The notes beneath the pieces were generated by a model. It saw only the letters and a program-made list of their open reading frames with translations, made no database searches and was not told where the DNA came from. A stretch of 8,016 nucleotides of DNA from positions 3,437 to 11,452 of the forward strand of contig DGQJ01000062.1 in the NCBI GenBank assembly GCA_002389705.1, read 5' to 3'. Numbering within the stretch: the stretch's first letter is position 1; each line of letters begins with the position of its first letter. A program made the position numbers and the translations under genes. This DNA is from Bacteroidales bacterium UBA4417. GTDB taxonomy: Bacteria > Bacteroidota > Bacteroidia > Bacteroidales > UBA4417. Below, in pieces: positions 6,419 through 8,016 of this stretch.

Positions 6419-7060
6419 ATGGCTTTCATTTTTGACATGGATGGTGTAATTGTCGATAACCATCAGTTTCATTTCGACGCCTTTGTTGAATTCGGCAAAA
6501 AACACAATATCAATCTGACCCGTGAAGGATTTAACCCGAATTTCGGAAAAACGAACAGCGAGATTATGAAAGCTATTTTTGGCAGTCATATTAACGAAGC
6601 CGAAATAAAGACCCTGGCTGATGAAAAAGAGCAGATGTACCGCGATATTTACAAACCGCATATTAAGCCTGTTAAAGGATTGCCGGAGTTCCTGGAGAAT
6701 GCAGTTTCGCGCGGTATCCCTGTAGCAATGGCTACTTCGGCTCCGACCGAAAATGTGGTATTTACGCTTGCCGAAACCGGGTTAGGCAAATATTTCGGTA
6801 TGGTAACCGATTCGTCGATGGTTACACGCGGCAAACCCGATCCCGAAGTCTATCTGAAATCTGCTGAAAGATTGGGCATTCAGCCTTCAGAATGCACGGT
6901 TTTCGAAGATTCGTTTGCTGGTATTGAGGCGGCCAAGGCTGCCGGCATGAGGGTAATCGGCCTGGCAACCACATACAGTAAAGAAGAACTTTCGGGTCAT
7001 GTAAAAGACATTTTCCTGAATTTTGAGGAAATATCCAAATTTCTTGAAACTACTTCCTAA
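6419..7060 (+). CDS. HAD-superfamily hydrolase, beta-phosphoglucomutase-like phosphatase/mutase
   Basis: This is a cytoplasmic Mg2+-dependent phosphotransferase of HAD subfamily IA, 213 residues, complete. Motif I is DMDGVIVD (6-13), with D6 as nucleophile and D8 as acid/base. Motif II is MATSAP (104-109, T106/S107 region). Motif III is K139 in RGKPDPEVY. Motif IV is FEDSFAGIEAAKAAGM (162-177), with E163 and D164 binding metal. The insertion between motifs I and II (about 14-85) is a helical cap of the beta-phosphoglucomutase type; H18 aligns with the cap-hinge histidine of that family (HFDAF against HFRAW). The family includes beta-phosphoglucomutase, sugar-phosphate phosphatases and phosphoglycolate phosphatase, and the substrate cannot be settled from sequence. 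No maltose or trehalose phosphorylase gene is adjacent to point to a mutase role. The ATG at 6419 lies four residues before the first catalytic Asp, normal for the family. No clear Shine-Dalgarno site is present. Confidence 0.9.
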   Translation: MAFIFDMDGVIVDNHQFHFDAFVEFGKKHNINLTREGFNPNFGKTNSEIMKAIFGSHINEAEIKTLADEKEQMYRDIYKPHIKPVKGLPEFLENAVSRGIPVAMATSAPTENVVFTLAETGLGKYFGMVTDSSMVTRGKPDPEVYLKSAERLGIQPSECTVFEDSFAGIEAAKAAGMRVIGLATTYSKEELSGHVKDIFLNFEEISKFLETTS

Positions 7061-7124
7061 TGCAAACTAATTGGTAATTTAAAGGAAAGCGAGAGAAAAA
7101 TCAAGAAAATTTCCTGCATCCGGT

Positions 7125-7152
7125 CGACATATGTATTAAATGTCGTTATTTT
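7125..7152 (+). terminator. Possible weak terminator after the HAD gene
   Basis: CGACAT (7125-7130) pairs with ATGTCG (7140-7145) around a 9-base loop and is followed by TTATTTT. It starts 64 bases after the HAD stop. The stem is only 6 bp and the T-run is broken by an A, so termination would be weak at best. It lies between two genes on the same strand that otherwise look unrelated. Confidence 0.35.
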
Positions 7153-7219
7153 GCCATACTAACCTTCTCCCTGTTGATTTTTTATCAGGAAAAAAACAAT
7201 TGAATTATCGCAAAATCAA

Positions 7220-7241
7220 ATATCAACCTAATATCAACCTA
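7220..7241 (+). repeat. 11-bp tandem direct repeat ahead of the M16 peptidase gene
   Basis: ATATCAACCTA occurs twice in perfect tandem (7220-7230 and 7231-7241), followed by a degenerate third unit (ATCATCAATTT, 7242-7252) that runs directly into the ATG at 7253. The period is close to one DNA helical turn. It occupies the position where a ribosome-binding region or activator site would lie. No Shine-Dalgarno motif is present. Confidence 0.75.
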
Positions 7242-7252
7242 ATCATCAATTT

Positions 7253-8016
7253 ATGAAAGTCAGACTTCTTATCCTTTTGCTGGTCATCGTCCCGTTCATA
7301 GGAGCAATGGCGCAGCAAGGCAGGATCAAATTCACTGAATATGATCTTCCGAACGGCATGCATGTTATCCTGCACCAGGATAATAGTACGCCGATTGTAG
7401 CTGTTTCAATCCTGTACCATGTGGGTTCGAAAAACGAAGTACCAGGTCGTACCGGGTTTGCCCATTTTTTTGAACACCTGATGTTTGAAGGATCAGCCAA
7501 TATACCACGCGGCGATTTTGATAAAATAACTCAAAATGCCGGTGGCTACAACAATGCCAATACTTCGCAGGACAGAACGTATTATTTCGAACTGCTTCCG
7601 AGCAACCAACTGGAAATGGGCCTTTGGCTCGAATCAGAAAGGCTTTTGCATTTGCGGATCGACAGCGTGGGCGTTGAAACACAGCGCGCCGTTGTAAAAG
7701 AAGAACGCAAGCAGTCGTACGACAATCGCCCTTACGGATCGGTTATTGAAAAAACCATGGAAAATGCCTATAAAGTACATCCTTACAAATGGACACCCAT
7801 CGGTTACCCCGAAGACATTAACAAAGCTACATTGCAGGAATTCCTCGATTTCCACAGCATGTATTATGTACCCAATAACGCCACCTTATCTATTGCCGGC
7901 GATCTGAACATCGACAGCACCAAAAAACTGATCGAAAAATATTTCGGCGATATTCCGCGTGGCCAAAAGGAAATTTACAGGCCTACCGCGGTTGAACCTG
8001 AGAAAACTGCCGAAGT
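7253..8016 (+). CDS. Exported M16 family (pitrilysin-like) zinc peptidase, C-terminus beyond window
   Basis: This is the N-terminal 254 residues of a secreted or periplasmic metallopeptidase; the frame is still open at the window end. Residues 1-20 are a signal peptide: KVR, a hydrophobic core LLILLLVIVPFIG, and AMA before QQ, giving likely signal peptidase I cleavage after A20. There is no lipobox Cys. The inverted zinc motif HxxEH is H71-F-F-E74-H75 in GFAHFFEHLMFEGS. The third zinc ligand is probably E151 in VVKEERKQ, 75 residues after H75 as in mitochondrial processing peptidase beta subunits. The conserved strand DLPNGMHVILHQD (31-43) opens the domain, and later PIGYPEDI (182-189) and YYVPNNATLSIAGDL (204-218) are standard M16 blocks. 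The active-site half is intact. Bacteroidota members are either about 440 residues, often followed by a second inactive M16 gene, or about 900-residue double-domain proteins; which applies lies outside the window. Confidence 0.95.
   Translation, partial: MKVRLLILLLVIVPFIGAMAQQGRIKFTEYDLPNGMHVILHQDNSTPIVAVSILYHVGSKNEVPGRTGFAHFFEHLMFEGSANIPRGDFDKITQNAGGYNNANTSQDRTYYFELLPSNQLEMGLWLESERLLHLRIDSVGVETQRAVVKEERKQSYDNRPYGSVIEKTMENAYKVHPYKWTPIGYPEDINKATLQEFLDFHSMYYVPNNATLSIAGDLNIDSTKKLIEKYFGDIPRGQKEIYRPTAVEPEKTAE

Noticed and set aside
7146..7153. TTATTTTG as a -7 box for the M16 gene
   Set aside because: It misses the invariant A of TAnnTTTG, no -33 partner was found, and it would imply a leader over 90 bases. 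It overlaps the possible HAD terminator instead.
7171..7188. CTGTTGAT followed by T's and ATCAG, a possible hairpin before the M16 gene
   Set aside because: The arms pair only with a three-base bulge and the T-run is in the loop, not after the stem.
7365..7682. A 105-codon minus-strand frame inside the M16 peptidase gene
   Set aside because: The plus frame shows a signal peptide, HxxEH and further M16 blocks across the same bases, so the minus frame is a shadow.

Overview
The window looks like chromosomal DNA of a Bacteroidota (Bacteroidetes) bacterium that respires oxygen through a cbb3-type oxidase. The basis is the gene order ccoI-ccoS-ccoN, the near absence of Shine-Dalgarno sites before otherwise clear genes, several upstream boxes matching the Bacteroidota -7 consensus TAnnTTTG, and the protein styles (group III phosphofructokinase, M16 peptidase with a short signal peptide). 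No mobile element, CRISPR array, tRNA, rRNA or obvious foreign island is visible.

Layout. From base 1 to 5879 everything reads on the minus strand. In transcription order: pfkA (5879-4764) ends in a strong intrinsic terminator at 4717-4742. Next come a TMEM175-family potassium channel homologue (4661-4065) and ccoI/fixI, a copper-exporting P1B ATPase for oxidase assembly (3985-1604). After a 218-base gap with overlapping inverted repeats, ccoS (1385-1182) and ccoN (1166 to beyond base 1) follow. ccoN gives no stop in 388 codons and leaves the window; its C-terminus, and any fused ccoO, lie outside. A 539-base intergenic stretch (5880-6418) separates pfkA from two plus-strand genes: a HAD-superfamily phosphatase/phosphomutase (6419-7060) and the first 254 residues of an exported M16 zinc peptidase (7253 to the end).

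How they work together. CcoI supplies copper to, and CcoS helps mature, the CcoN catalytic subunit, so the left half is the upstream end of a high-affinity (microaerobic) terminal oxidase locus. PfkA is glycolytic, TMEM175 a K+ leak channel and the HAD enzyme a sugar-phosphate-type hydrolase or mutase; they appear to be neighbours rather than one pathway.

I see no undescribed system here. The points worth a second look are mostly regulatory: a pair of mutually exclusive hairpins between ccoI and ccoS, an 11-bp tandem repeat just ahead of the peptidase gene, paired inverted repeats in the pfkA/HAD intergenic region, and the residue pair in PfkA that bears on its phosphoryl donor.
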